Below, in pieces: positions 21,101 through 31,991 of a stretch of 32,646 nucleotides of DNA; within the stretch, counting starts at the first letter, position 1; each line of letters begins with the position of its first letter. The stretch comes from Azolla pinnata (taxonomy: Eukaryota > Streptophyta > Polypodiopsida > Salviniales > Salviniaceae), in the NCBI GenBank assembly GCA_037176905.1, contig JBBBWG010002759.1, forward strand, positions 1 through 32,646, in the 5' to 3' direction. The position numbers were made by a program, and so were the translations under genes. A model generated the notes under the pieces. That model worked only from the letters and a program-made list of their open reading frames with translations. It ran no database searches and was not told where the DNA came from.

Positions 21101-23180
21101 AGTAACAAGAATAGAAAGAATTGATGAAACATACAATGTACAAGGATATTTAAATAGTACTCATTCTGAAGGTTGACATTGTCTCTAATTTTATTTCAGG
21201 GGGATGAGAAGGACTTCTTGAGAATTCGTCTCGGAAATCACGAGGTATAGCCAATGTGCTTATAACTGCATTTTGATATTTCATAATTGAATGTATACTC
21301 TTTTTGAGAAAACATTCACACACTTGCATCTTGGTGGGTCTCTTCCATTGTCAAGGCATGAGGAGCCTTATCCATGTTTGACAACGAGTCCTACTAATAC
21401 GGGCTTGTGGATCAATCCTCTTCTCAGATGAATTGCGAGTGCAACTGATTGAAACTTAATACTTTGGTTTATCTTGATTCATCATTCTATTGAAGCATCT
21501 TCCTTCCTTTGAAGCTATAACCCAAGATTGAATTTACAGAGAGGATAAATGAGTTAGCTATGTGCATGTTCTTATGATCTACTGAAGGAGTCATCTTGTC
21601 AGTGATTTGATTTTACAGGTTATCCCTGCTTTCGAGGAAGCTATTCTATCTATGAACTTGGGTGCAATCAGAAGGTATTTTCCTTTAACTTCTTAAATAC
21701 ATGTTTTGCCAGATATCCCTATGAATGATGCTGAATCCCCTGAACTTTTCCCCATCGAATTTCATACTGCAGCCGGGATCGCTATAACCCTTCTTCTTTT
21801 TCTCCTCTAGATCGTCTAACTTTTCTCTTAGCTTTTGTCTCCTAAACCCTTTCCCAATGCCACAGTGACACAGACTAATTCTGAGAGGGACACTGACACA
21901 GACTAATTCTGTACATTCACCAGACTGCAGAATGTTTCTCTCAGCTTCACTGGAAGGTCCATTAATATCTGTGAAACGATATTACTGTGGTTGCTCGCTT
22001 GGCACTTATCAGTGCATTCTAACATTTTAAACCTTGGTTTGACGCTTAACATATGAAAGAACATTTTAATCCTGGTTCAGACTTTTTCCTCTTGACCATT
22101 AACAGCAGCAAAAAATCTTAAAAAGGACGAACTTGATTTTACAGTTAATCTTTTACTCTTCAGTTTCCTATCATCTGGTTCTAAACGTATGCGCTCATTT
22201 TACCCTTATCTGATTCTATGGAAGTATTTAGGGGTGATTTTGTATAAATTCAGGATCATTGTGCCTCCAGAGCTTGGGTACCCTGATAATGATTTCAACA
22301 AGGTGGGCCCAAGGCCTACAACTTTCTCGGTATGTTTAGAAACCCTTGTTTTCCTGGCTGCGAGTTTAGGTATGTTCAGTATGATGTTCCATAGTTTTCA
22401 TTGACATAATGTGTATAAATTAGCATTGAAGCCTGTTGCCAACATAGGTCAATTAGGCTATTCTTGTACATGAGTAGCCCAGAAAGGCATTCAGAGCATC
22501 TTTACTCATAAGTCAACTGCTCCTAGCAGATATTGAGAAATTTGATTTGCAAAGTACCAGCTTCTTTCCCTTCGTAAATTGATTAATCTGGAGCATTGAC
22601 TTAGTGAGAGCCGGAGATGTATCGTGCCTCAGAACCTTCAAATACAGAATGCTATACAGTAGTGTATAAAACTAATTCCAAGAGCCTGTTGAGCTTCCGA
22701 GTTGGTGCTTGAGGGATGGAGTCATGTATTGCCAGAATTTTGGATGCGAGCAAATTGATAGAAGGAAATAAATTCTGTAGACCTTTTGAAGGAAATATAC
22801 ACACCTACATCCATTTTTGGCTGTGGAATTAAGTATCCATTCACTTTAGGAGATTTCATGGTTTATCTACTTGACTTTGGAATGCAGCCACCTCTATGCT
22901 ACATGTTAGAGGGAAAAGATAAGACGGTGTTTGCTTGCTAATATTAATGAGATAATATTATTGAGACATTGATAGAATTATTTGCATGCTCCGTTTGATG
23001 GTCTTATTTAAGTACAGATTCCTAGGGATCATGCTATATTTTTTGTGACTTTTAATATGCTATGTTGTTTTGTTCTTTTTGCAGGGACAAAGGGCTCTTG
23101 ACTTTGTTCTGAAGAACCAGGGTCTAATTGATAAGACATTGCTGTTTGACATAGAGTTGCTGAAAATCGATCGGAGCTAA
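18156..23180 (+). CDS. FKBP19: FKBP19-like thylakoid-lumen immunophilin, 10 exons, 241 aa
   Basis: Member of the FKBP peptidyl-prolyl isomerase fold. Exons: 18156-18215, 19170-19224, 19653-19772, 19892-19977, 20817-20867, 20981-21061, 21200-21244, 21619-21674, 22254-22329, 23085-23180; phases close to one frame. The first three exons encode a plastid transit region followed by a lumen signal: twin Arg50-Arg51, a hydrophobic stretch, and AEA at 71-73. The mature part starts ASEFADMPALRGKDYGK and continues with VVVDWDGYTIGYYGR, GGSFEGDEKDF, IIVPPELGYP and FSGQRALDFVL, which I recognise as FKBP19. The usual FKBP aspartate and tryptophan pocket residues are not evident, so isomerase activity is doubtful. 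Three ATG codons are in tandem at 18156-18164; an in-frame ATG at 17925 would put the ACGT array in coding sequence, so 18156 is preferred. The two upstream exons are less sure than the FKBP domain. Confidence 0.92.
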
Positions 23181-23881
23181 AAATGTCCAATTGCCTTAGC
23201 TCACAGCTTAAAAGATGGACCAATAGAATGCAGAACACTTGTATGGGAGCCTACAAGTTGAATGGCATCTCGATATTTTGACACATGCTGAGTGCCTAAA
23301 CAAATATTGTGTAATCAAAGATTATTCGTAATGAACATCATTCAATACACATTATGTAAGCAATGCAGTTTGGAAGGATAAAGCTTTCTTTGATGGATAT
23401 AACAGCAAATTTGAGTACATAACGTTGCGATTGAGTGACTTTGTAAGCATTGACAAATTCTTCAAAGAGAGTGTGCACGGGTTTGATTTGATTCCCAATT
23501 CCATCTTCTTTGGCCATGACGAATCATATGCTTGCCATCTCACTCTTAATGTTTCAAAAGGATCTATGTTCATATCAAGAGCGTTGCCCCCAATCACAAA
23601 GCTCTAGTTATCAGTAACTTGCATCGATTATTTTGATCATGGGTATCCAGTAGAATGCAGGTAATGCTGCATGTTGTATTTAGCGCATCAAATGACAAAG
23701 AAAGTTCTTCGCTGCATGTTGTATTTCGCCCGTCCAATGACAAACAAAACAAGAACTTGTACATAGAGTCATCATGCCTTGATGAGGAAACCATCTCTTT
23801 AATTCAGCATTTGTTGTAAACACACAAAGTGCCTGGGCTATAAAGAAGACGTTTGTTCTCTTTGAACGTACGATCTCGTCG
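23181..23881. other. FKBP19 3' flank and promoter of the next gene
   Basis: No gene seen in 700 bp. It contains a short diverged tandem duplication (about 45-bp period, GCTGCATGTTGTATTT at 23666 and 23711) within 220 bp of the next start codon. Confidence 0.6.
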
Positions 23882-26278
23882 ATGGCGTCTCAGCCCCTTC
23901 CTCTCGGTTTTCCTGCTCCTTACTTTCAGCTTCCTGAGCCGTTGACCGGGATAACATGGAAGCTCGAGGATTATTCCGACAAACAAGCACTTCTGGTATG
24001 GATATATTCCGTGTCTTAACACACGTACACACGCATAAGGGAAAAAAAAAATACAGTTTCCGTGTAGTAAGTAATGCATGCAGTTAATCAACACTCTTCT
24101 TTACAAACAAGGCATGCTGGAAGAAGAAGTAACTGTTCGAATATTTTCCTTTGATTTTGCGAGTTTCTGGGAGGGGAATTCCACTTTTTGATTATGAGTA
24201 GAAGCAGATCTTGAGAGGATTTTACCCAAACCTATTAAAGCCTAGTAAAATGGGTCTTGATCCCTGTTTACCACTTCTATTTTAGGAAATCCATCTAAAA
24301 TCCAGCGAATGGATTAGATATTTTTTCAGTTCTTATGAATTGTGAATATGCTAAGAACGTTAACTTGATACTTTCTAAATATATTTGTATCAGGTGATCT
24401 TCATTTGTAACCATTGCCCATATGTTGTCCATATTAAGGAGGGGTTGTCAGCTTTTGCAAAGGAGTACTACACTGTATGTTGTCCCTGTCGGTTTTTCAT
24501 GTTTTATGGATGAATACTAATATTATACTTGAAGTCCAAATCATTAAGATATCCTCATACAGAAATAGGCCAATGTTGTGCTGATAAATGTTCTCCATTT
24601 TCTAACAAATGTTAAGAAAGGACTGGCTGTGGCTGCTATCTCTTCCAATTCTGTCAAGACATATCCACAGGTATGGATTTAAACACTGAAGACTCCTTTG
24701 AACACATGGCTAAGAATATGATACTGAATTTTGTTATTGGAAAATTTAAATTTTGAACATACTGCCTAGCGATATAGGAGAATGGATCAAACAATATATT
24801 CTTTTAATTACCTGTTTGCAACTCAAAACGCATTGAAGATATAATGAATTATGAAATTTAGTTACTATAACTTATGGCATTGGAAATATATGTGCTGATA
24901 GTATGATTTAGATGTCAGATCAGATTTATAAACCTATGTTCTCTTTCTCACAAGTATCTTATTTTTAAGGACGGGCCAGAGTTCATGGTAGCTGATGCAA
25001 AGCAATATGAGTATGTCTTTCCGTATCTCTATGATGAGGTGAGAAGTTTTGACAGAGCATTACTGAATTTCTAAGCTAAAAAATTAATGACAATTGAAAT
25101 GGGCAATTTGAACTACTTATCAATAGGCATTTAGATTCTTTGGGTCAGGGAAAGTTCTTCTAGGAGAAATCTTAGTGAAATTCTGAGATTTCTGGCATTA
25201 ATAGAAAGGATTCTGAAGTTTGACTTTTGTATGAGCCAGATTTCTCGAAAACATCATGTATGCCTTGCAAACATTTCTTATGTAGGCCATGAATAGTGTA
25301 ATCTTGTAAAGCACCAAGTTTATATTCTAGAATCACTGGAAAGGCAGAGATATGTGATGTGGTTTATCGACACGTTTGCTTGTAAAGTGCTGCGATAGAT
25401 CAAGGCATATTTCTGGCGAAAACATCTTGGATGTCCTGCTTGAAAATGCAGTAGATAAATGTGGGTTTTAATGCCATCTAAGAAGCATTTCTACTTTAAA
25501 AAAATATCATTGTGAATACAAATGTCCTATCGAATTATAATCATTCTTATCTATGTTCTTGATTATGATACAGTCACAAGAAGTAGCGAAGGCCTATGGT
25601 GCAGTCTGCACTCCAGACATTTTCTTATTCAGGAAGGTATATTCCACAATTTTATTCAATAGTTTCGGCTCAATATGAACAAAATTTATGAACAAAACTT
25701 ATTAATTCTTCCTTCATATGCAGGATGGTGATAAGTTTGTCCTTGCTTATCATGGCCAATTTGATGATTCTCGTCCTAGAAACGGGAAGCCAGTCACCGG
25801 CCAGTGAGTAAAGATTTCATGTGTGTTAATGGAAATTTATCATGTTTCTTAGTTTTACCTTACCTGATTATAGGGATTTAAGAGCTGCAGTAGATTGCGT
25901 CCTGAATGGCAAGGAGATAGACTTCCCTCAAAAGCCATGGTAAACCATACTCTACTCAGCCCTGTAAAGTAAAAGATAGCTTTCAAAGGTGGTTGTGAAA
26001 ACAAAGCAGTGTACTTTGTGAGCAATATATTGTGTCATTTTGAATGAGTAGCGATTGATTTATGGGTTTGGAGGAGTGAATTAGCTAGCTTTTCGGGTAC
26101 CGTCATTGAAACTAAGTTTTCATTCTTAAAATTTGATACAAGCATGAAACCAAAGCAAACATGTTATATAGCATGGAAGACTTGTGTTTACTTATAGGGT
26201 GAAGTACCTGTACTGATGTTTGACACATTTTTCCCATCTTTTTCTTTCAGTGTCGGGTGCAGCATCAAATGGGGATGA
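23882..26278 (+). CDS. Thioredoxin-fold protein of the PRX_like1 (AhpC/TSA-like) type, 8 exons, 184 aa
   Basis: Exons: 23882-23995, 24394-24474, 24617-24670, 24970-25038, 25574-25636, 25724-25803, 25874-25939, 26251-26278; phases close to one frame. The protein matches, from memory, a bacterial family of small redoxins: FPAPYFQLPE at the start, VIFICNHCPYV with Cys43-x-x-Cys46, [55 protein letters not shown] and the ending CVGCSIKW. Length is normal for that family. Two further cysteines (176, 179) near the C-terminus also form CxxC. No clear transit peptide is seen, so it may be cytosolic. The reductant and substrate are unknown. Exons 3 and 4 both use an AAG acceptor, weaker than CAG/TAG. 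It lies between two FKBP genes in the same orientation. Confidence 0.88.
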
Positions 26279-26402
26279 ATGACCAACATATCAACTGAAT
26301 AGACATGAACAACAGCAAAGTCTCGAGACTGTAACAGTCAGACATAAATAACAACAATAATCCGAGTCTCGCGGCTGTAACAATCAATTAGACTGAATGA
26401 TG

Positions 26403-26408
26403 AATAAA
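26403..26408 (+). terminator. Candidate poly(A) signal of the thioredoxin-like gene
   Basis: AATAAA 125 bp after the stop codon. The position is plausible for a plant 3' UTR, but the motif alone is weak evidence. Confidence 0.4.
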
Positions 26409-26409
26409 A

Positions 26410-27222
26410 TGTAATGTTGGTCACTAGGCTGTTTTCGGCCCAGTTTATGTAATCGAGTCCTCTACAATATCACATTATGGTGTTTTATGGTGTATTTATA
26501 TTATTGGAGGTGGCAGGTTTGTTGAATTTTTAGTTTGATGGCAAAGTTATACCTGTGTATGTTGACGTTGCCATGAAGTATTTCAAGCTCTGCTTTGATG
26601 TGTAGTTGAAATCACCAGCTGGTTTCATGCAGAATGGGGGTAAGTTCTACTTGAGTTCCTCCCTCAGGAAAATCAGTTCACACAACTGCTCTAATGATCT
26701 ATTGTGATGCAATATGATGTATTTTTTTGTGAATGACACGGTTATTTTTATGATTGGCTACCTATCTTTTTGCAGCCTATGGTACATGATATTGGTAGCG
26801 TTGGAGCATCCATATTTTTAGAGTAAGCCACAGCAGCGATTGATGTTCACATCCTAAAAAGCACCAAGATGACAACATGTACAGCCTGAACTTTCATCAT
26901 CAACTTCTATTCTCCTCCATTTGTATCCTAACTAGTACAAGCTGTGATTTACGGATTTGGGCAGATACAGAATGCATTTATATACACTAGATGTGCATCA
27001 TAAGCATCATACCTAAACAGATCATCATATATATGCATATATAACTTGTACCTATTGCACTTTTTCATGTGCATATACAATAGATTTATCTAGACCTTCA
27101 GTCTTGTATAGAAGGGAAGCGCCAATGGAGGTATGCATTTGTGGATATGGCGCCTCTGATGAACGTCGGGTAGAAGCTCCTTGAACCATATCTCCTTCAT
27201 TCTGCAAAGGCCCCGCGAGGCT
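26410..27222. other. Intergenic / FKBP20-2 upstream region, no gene seen
   Basis: AT-rich spacer between the thioredoxin-like gene and FKBP20-2. It contains ATATATGCATATATA near 27030-27045 but no clear single TATA box. No repeat or RNA gene is supported. Confidence 0.55.
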
Positions 27223-29624
27223 ATGGAAACTTCACACAGCTTACCGATTAACCAAAAGATCCAAAGCTGCGTTCCAACCCGTCTTCCTTGTCTTCCCACC
27301 CACCCAACAAGCATCCAACCAACACCAAATGTTACCGCCACGGAACCCAGATTGTTACAGACAATGGTTTCAGAAGGAGCTGTTTGCACTCCATCTTCGG
27401 ACTCAATCTATTCATGTAACCACACTAGCGAAAGATTCGTGATGAGGAGGTTCGTCTCTGTTTCTTTACTGTCCATGGTTTGTGTCATTACAGAGCCGTG
27501 TGTAGCTGCCTCAGGGAGTGGTAAAATTAAAGTGGGTAAGAAGAGCCCTTTCAATGAACAGAGGATTTTAGAACAGAACAGAAGGATGCAAGCCTTGAAC
27601 AATGCTCCAGACGATTTTCCAGGTTTTGTCAGAGAAGGTACTTATATCAGCTTGAAAGAAAAATTTTCCACTACTGAATGGGTTGAATGTTAGTACAATT
27701 ACTGCTATCATCTCTGATTTTCTGGTCATTGCAACAAGATCTTCGTTTGCTAATGGACGAATTTTCCAGGTTTTGTTAGAGAAGGTGCTTATATCAGCTT
27801 GAAAGAAAAATTTTCCACTACTGAATGGGTTTAATGTTAGTACAATTACTGCTATCATCTCTGATTTTCTGGTCATTGCAACCAGATCTTCGTTTGCTAA
27901 TGGACGAATTGCTGATGATGCTGTGTTTTGTTGATTGCTTTGTGTGATTGAACCTGGTTACTAAAGGTTTCATTAACTTTTTTCTGTCCACAGAAATGGG
28001 TAGGTGCTTATGCATGGTGAACTTCTCGTGCTTATGTCAATTGATCTTGAATACTTGCAGTCAATAACATTCTTTATTTCTCAGGACAACCGTTACAATG
28101 TCTTTTGCAAGTTTTGAGTTGTTGGCACCTCGAAACCCAATACCAAGTTACTTGAAGTTAAAACTCTTCCATTTTCTCTTGTGATGAATGAGAATCAACT
28201 GTCTCTTAAATGGTGGATGGTGCTAAAGACGTTGTGCCCCATACTTCAGAGTAGTTTGATGGTGTCATTCTTAACTCTGGAGTAGTGCTCCATGACACAT
28301 GCTGTAGCTTCTAGTGTACTTTCTAGTGAAACCATTTTGATGTGTGTGGCACAAAAGTTGTTTTGGTGATCTTATTACAGACATTAAAGAATTTTCTGAA
28401 AGTTTCGTTCATAAGAGAAAATAGATTTTCAGGTGTGATTCATATGTTGAGTGTGGTTGCGTAATCTGACCTTATGGGAGATTAGATCCAAAGTATAATT
28501 CATAACAACAAAAGGAGTCTCAATCCTTGAAAACTGCATCTTTGCATTAACAGGGTATAATGTGAAAGTAGTGACAAACGATAAGTACGTGAAGTGTGAT
28601 TCCGGACTAATTTACTTGGACATTCAAGAAGGTCAAGGGGATTTTCCCAAGGATGGCCAACAGGTATAAACTTTAGCATACGGTTCATTTGTATTACTTG
28701 CATAGAAGAACATGCGATGAACACAGAGAAAATTCAAGAATTATAGGGCTTTTCTTGCTATATGCTTTTTGACATTGGCTATACGCATGCTGAATGGATA
28801 TTCCTTCGATTGTTCGATCTCATGAGCCTGAGTATTTCCGTTTCCTTCATCTTCTCCCTACTTGCTTCGTTTCAGATTATATTCCATTATATAGGTTACA
28901 ATGAATCGGGTCGCAGGGTCGATAGTACATATCAACAAGGTCAGCCAGCTAGGAGTCGCCTTGGTATCAAAGCAATGATTCCAGGTCTATAATGCAGATT
29001 TCTTCTCTTCATTTGGGGATAAAATGGTCTATAATGTTCAATTGGGTATTAGGGTATGTTCTAAGGCATAGATCAATTGAACCAGTGTCTATCAGATTTC
29101 TTTGGGAACTACATCAAAATACAAAGTTGATTGTTGCGAAGCGTTAAAATTGATGGTTATGTGTATAAAAGTATTGGAAGAAAACTACAGAAATACATAT
29201 AAATGATGGATTTCATTGCCAAATGTTTCTAATTTTTAAAAGGGTGCGTTGAAAAGGTGACCCAGTAATGGATCCAAGACTGTATATGTAACGACAGGTT
29301 GGGGTCATTTTGTAGGGTTTGAAGAAGGTATTAAATCAATGAGAACAGGTGGAAAGCGGAGGGTGATTGTCCCTCCTGAGCTCGGACCCCCTGTAAGAAA
29401 AGTGATTGATTCATTGAGTTTTCTGGCAGGGAGCAAAAATTAAGACATTTCATTTTTTAGTGAATTATGCTTGTTGAACTGTAGCAAATGGGTTTCTTTT
29501 CCAGGTTGGACCATCAACATTCTTTAGTGCCAAGCAGTTTGAGGTGTTTGATGTCGAGCTTCTTGAAGCGAAGGATTGTACGAGGAGGACAATCGGTTTC
29601 TATTCTGATGTTGTTTGTGATTAA
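27223..29624 (+). CDS. FKBP20-2: FKBP20-2-like thylakoid-lumen immunophilin, 5 exons, 276 aa
   Basis: Exons: 27223-27637, 28554-28663, 28876-28984, 29316-29392, 29505-29624; phases close to one frame. The first in-frame ATG after a stop is at 27223. Residues 1-72 look like a transit peptide. Arg75-Arg76 followed by FVSVSLLSMVCVIT and a small-residue site near 95-97 forms a twin-arginine lumen signal. The conserved part reads NEQRILEQNRRMQ, NNAPDDFPGFVREG, CDSGLIYLDIQEGQGDFPKDG, FHYIGYNESGRRVDSTY, RRVIVPPELGPPVGPSTFF and EVFDVELL, matching FKBP20-2. It ends with Cys262 and Cys275 flanking 12 residues, as in the Arabidopsis protein described as redox-active and needed for PSII supercomplex accumulation. 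The end of exon 1 lies in a 147-bp tandem duplication (see repeat entry), which may complicate splicing. Confidence 0.93.
27615..27908 (+). repeat. 147-bp tandem duplication spanning the FKBP20-2 exon 1 donor
   Basis: Copies 27615-27761 and 27762-27908 are nearly identical. Each contains TTTTCCAG, the coding segment GTTTTGT(C/T)AGAGAAG and a GT donor. Copy 1 carries the functional end of exon 1. Copy 2 therefore carries an acceptor-like TTTTCCAG (27762-27769), 15 coding bases (27770-27784) and its own donor. Confidence 0.92.
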
Positions 29625-31611
29625 CGATGGGGGAATAACAGTAGGAGCTCGTATGAACTCTTTTTTTGCAAAATATCTCTCCATTTTTATATATTTCCAT
29701 GAGTATCTATCTATGCGTAATATTAATCGCCACTGTTCTTGATGATTTTCTTTCAGTAACGTGGAATCCTTTTATTTATCTCTGAATGGGTTATGTTGTA
29801 GATGCATATTTAATACTAAGAAAATCGTCAAGATGGTGTGGCCAAGTTGGGCCGAATCTGCGAAAGGGCAGGCAATGGTCGAAGTCTTCATTCAAACTGT
29901 GGAAGTCAGTTTCCAAGGGAAAAGAATCGGCTCATCAATCTCGCATGTAAAATGTGTGCATTCATTAAGCTTATCTGCTGTACCAATCTCTGGGGAGTAA
30001 ATTTGAACTTGAAAGGTTCTAGTTTATTGTTAAGAGGATTGGTCTTTTTCCCGGGTGAAAGCACAGAGTCAATCAGGATGTAGCTGAACTTAATTTGGAT
30101 CTATATTTTCATCACACATGTCATGGCGGTCTTTACAAAATTTTGGCTCCCATTTGAGGTCTCTGTGAAATTGATTCTTTTGCAGAAAACTGTACTAGTT
30201 CGAACCTTTCTTGGATGACGGTTTTGGGTTTGTGCGTTTTTCTTGTTTTCATGAACGAAAAATCCTGTTTTAACGTCATGACCGATAGATACCTAGTTGA
30301 CCTCTACAAAGACATTGGTGAAGTCTTTGTTACACTCCCTTTATGATTGATCCAAGGTGCCACTGTCTCTTGGACGCACTGAGAAGATTGGATATAATTT
30401 AATCATGGCACGTATAGGAGGCAACCCTCGCGTATGATTGAGATAATGGCGATTGCTAACTTCTGGCAATTTATGAATGCTGATTGACTTATATTGAATG
30501 CCTCGTGTGCCCAGGATTTTATGGAAAGTTGAAGATTCATGTTCCAAGGTGAATGTAATGCTGGAAAGAAGTGATTTCCTGATCTTTTGTAGAAACCCTC
30601 GTCTGTGGAATGCAAACATAATTGAGGCTAAATCACCTTCTTCTCAATGGTTTTGGGCTCCATGATATTCTGGGTGCATGGAAACTGCGTGTCAAGCCCA
30701 GCAGCGTTGATCTGTTATGACCTGAAAATTGTAATATACAGAAAACGGGAAGCTCTCGGGTTCCATTCCATGGCAGCAAAAGCCTGAAACCAAGTGGCGG
30801 AGGGAGTTGCTTAGACATCAGATCCAACATGAGCAATTGGACATGTCTAGTGGCAAACAAATTTGAACAATGTGGAGAGGGTTGCTTTTGCCAGTGTGTT
30901 TGATGTTTGTTTGGGCATTAGAACACTTGCCCAAAATGCACCGATGTATGATGGATGAATGAGCACAGCCGCAGCGTCATACATCAGTGCCTTTCCTTGT
31001 GGAGGGAGGATGAAGCAGCTCTTTCTGTGGTGCAGATCGAGAGCTCAAACGCCATCGTTTTGCAAGGTGGCAGCTGCATCAAAGACTTGTGGATCCAGAC
31101 TGGAATCGTATGCTGCGCTGCATGCAATGGGGCATTGGGAATCATCAGATTCGGAGGTCCTTCCTTATGGATTGGATTGGATTGGATTGGATTGGATTGG
31201 ACTGATTCCAATGCTTGCAGCAACGCAAATTTTGATCCTCAAAAGCGCAGAAGACATATAATATAGTGACACAAGGATATGGCCGCAATGGTGGCAGCAG
31301 AGCCTGAAGGTCCTCTTAAATGCAGAGTCCACCTTCAACACCCAATTGGGTTCTTGTTTTTCTAGCTTGGTCTGGGGGCTATGTAGCTAGCTTTTGCAAG
31401 CTCCGCTTGGGAGCTATGGAGTCCACACAGCCGCGCCAATACTCTGACTGCAAGATAAGCTCAAAGGTGAGTGTAACGACAGTTTGTTGACCTTGGTATT
31501 AAAAGGGTTGGGTTGGGCAGACGGGAGACTTATCCTTTTCTGTGGGGCAAATCCATGCAGCTGGCAACGGGCTTACGCAGGGATTAAGGATGTAGAGCTC
31601 AGGCTCTAGGG
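29625..31611. other. Intergenic between FKBP20-2 and the monooxygenase
   Basis: Nearly 2 kb with no supported gene. Open frames around 29761-30083, 30341-30860 and 30955-31266 are short, overlapping and without recognisable domains. The left part should include the FKBP20-2 3' UTR; the right part becomes more GC-rich towards the monooxygenase. Confidence 0.55.
31169..31204 (+). repeat. ATTGG pentanucleotide microsatellite
   Basis: Seven near-perfect tandem ATTGG units in the intergenic region. Each contains the reverse CCAAT pentamer on the minus strand, but the tight head-to-tail spacing looks like a simple repeat rather than a promoter element. Confidence 0.85.
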
Positions 31612-31612
31612 G

Positions 31613-31620
31613 TATATATA
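31613..31620 (+). promoter_or_regulatory. TATA-box candidate for the monooxygenase gene
   Basis: TATATATA preceded by GGG and followed by GG, in otherwise mixed-composition DNA, 372 bp before the proposed start codon. It would imply a leader of roughly 330 bp, which contains short upstream ATG frames. The alternating GGATAT repeat at 31735-31785 is a second AT-rich candidate but looks like a microsatellite. Confidence 0.35.
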
Positions 31621-31734
31621 GGTTGAGGAGTGAGTAGACTGACTGATTCATCCACAGTTACAGTAGGTGAAATAAATGCTCGCGGTCTTGAGGCAGGGGG
31701 GATGAATCATCCTGAATCATGCAGATGAGGGTTG

Positions 31735-31785
31735 AATATATATATATGGATATGGATACATGGATATGGATATGGATATATCATG
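31735..31785 (+). repeat. AT and GGATAT microsatellite
   Basis: A short TATATATA run passes into about six GGATAT/GGATAC units, probably within the leader of the monooxygenase gene. Confidence 0.8.
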
Positions 31786-31991
31786 AGAGCAGTGCCATGG
31801 GAGTGGTGACGGGCGCTGGGGTGGTGGACTGATGAGTGATTGCTGCGATTGTTGATAGTTGCATGGGCATGCAGCAGGCGGGGGAGTATAGATAGAGGAA
31901 CTGTATGTAGCAGCAGGGAGGTGGGAGGAGAAATCGGTTTGAATGGGGCGGGATCATTAACAACGGATTCGGATCATATCGGTTCACACGG

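Noticed and set aside
27060-27222. FKBP20-2 start 14 codons upstream at 27181
   Set aside because: That codon is TTG; the first ATG in frame is 27223 and a stop lies upstream.
30955-31266. Two overlapping 100-codon frames before the monooxygenase
   Set aside because: They overlap in different frames, run into the ATTGG repeat and resemble no family; probably chance.
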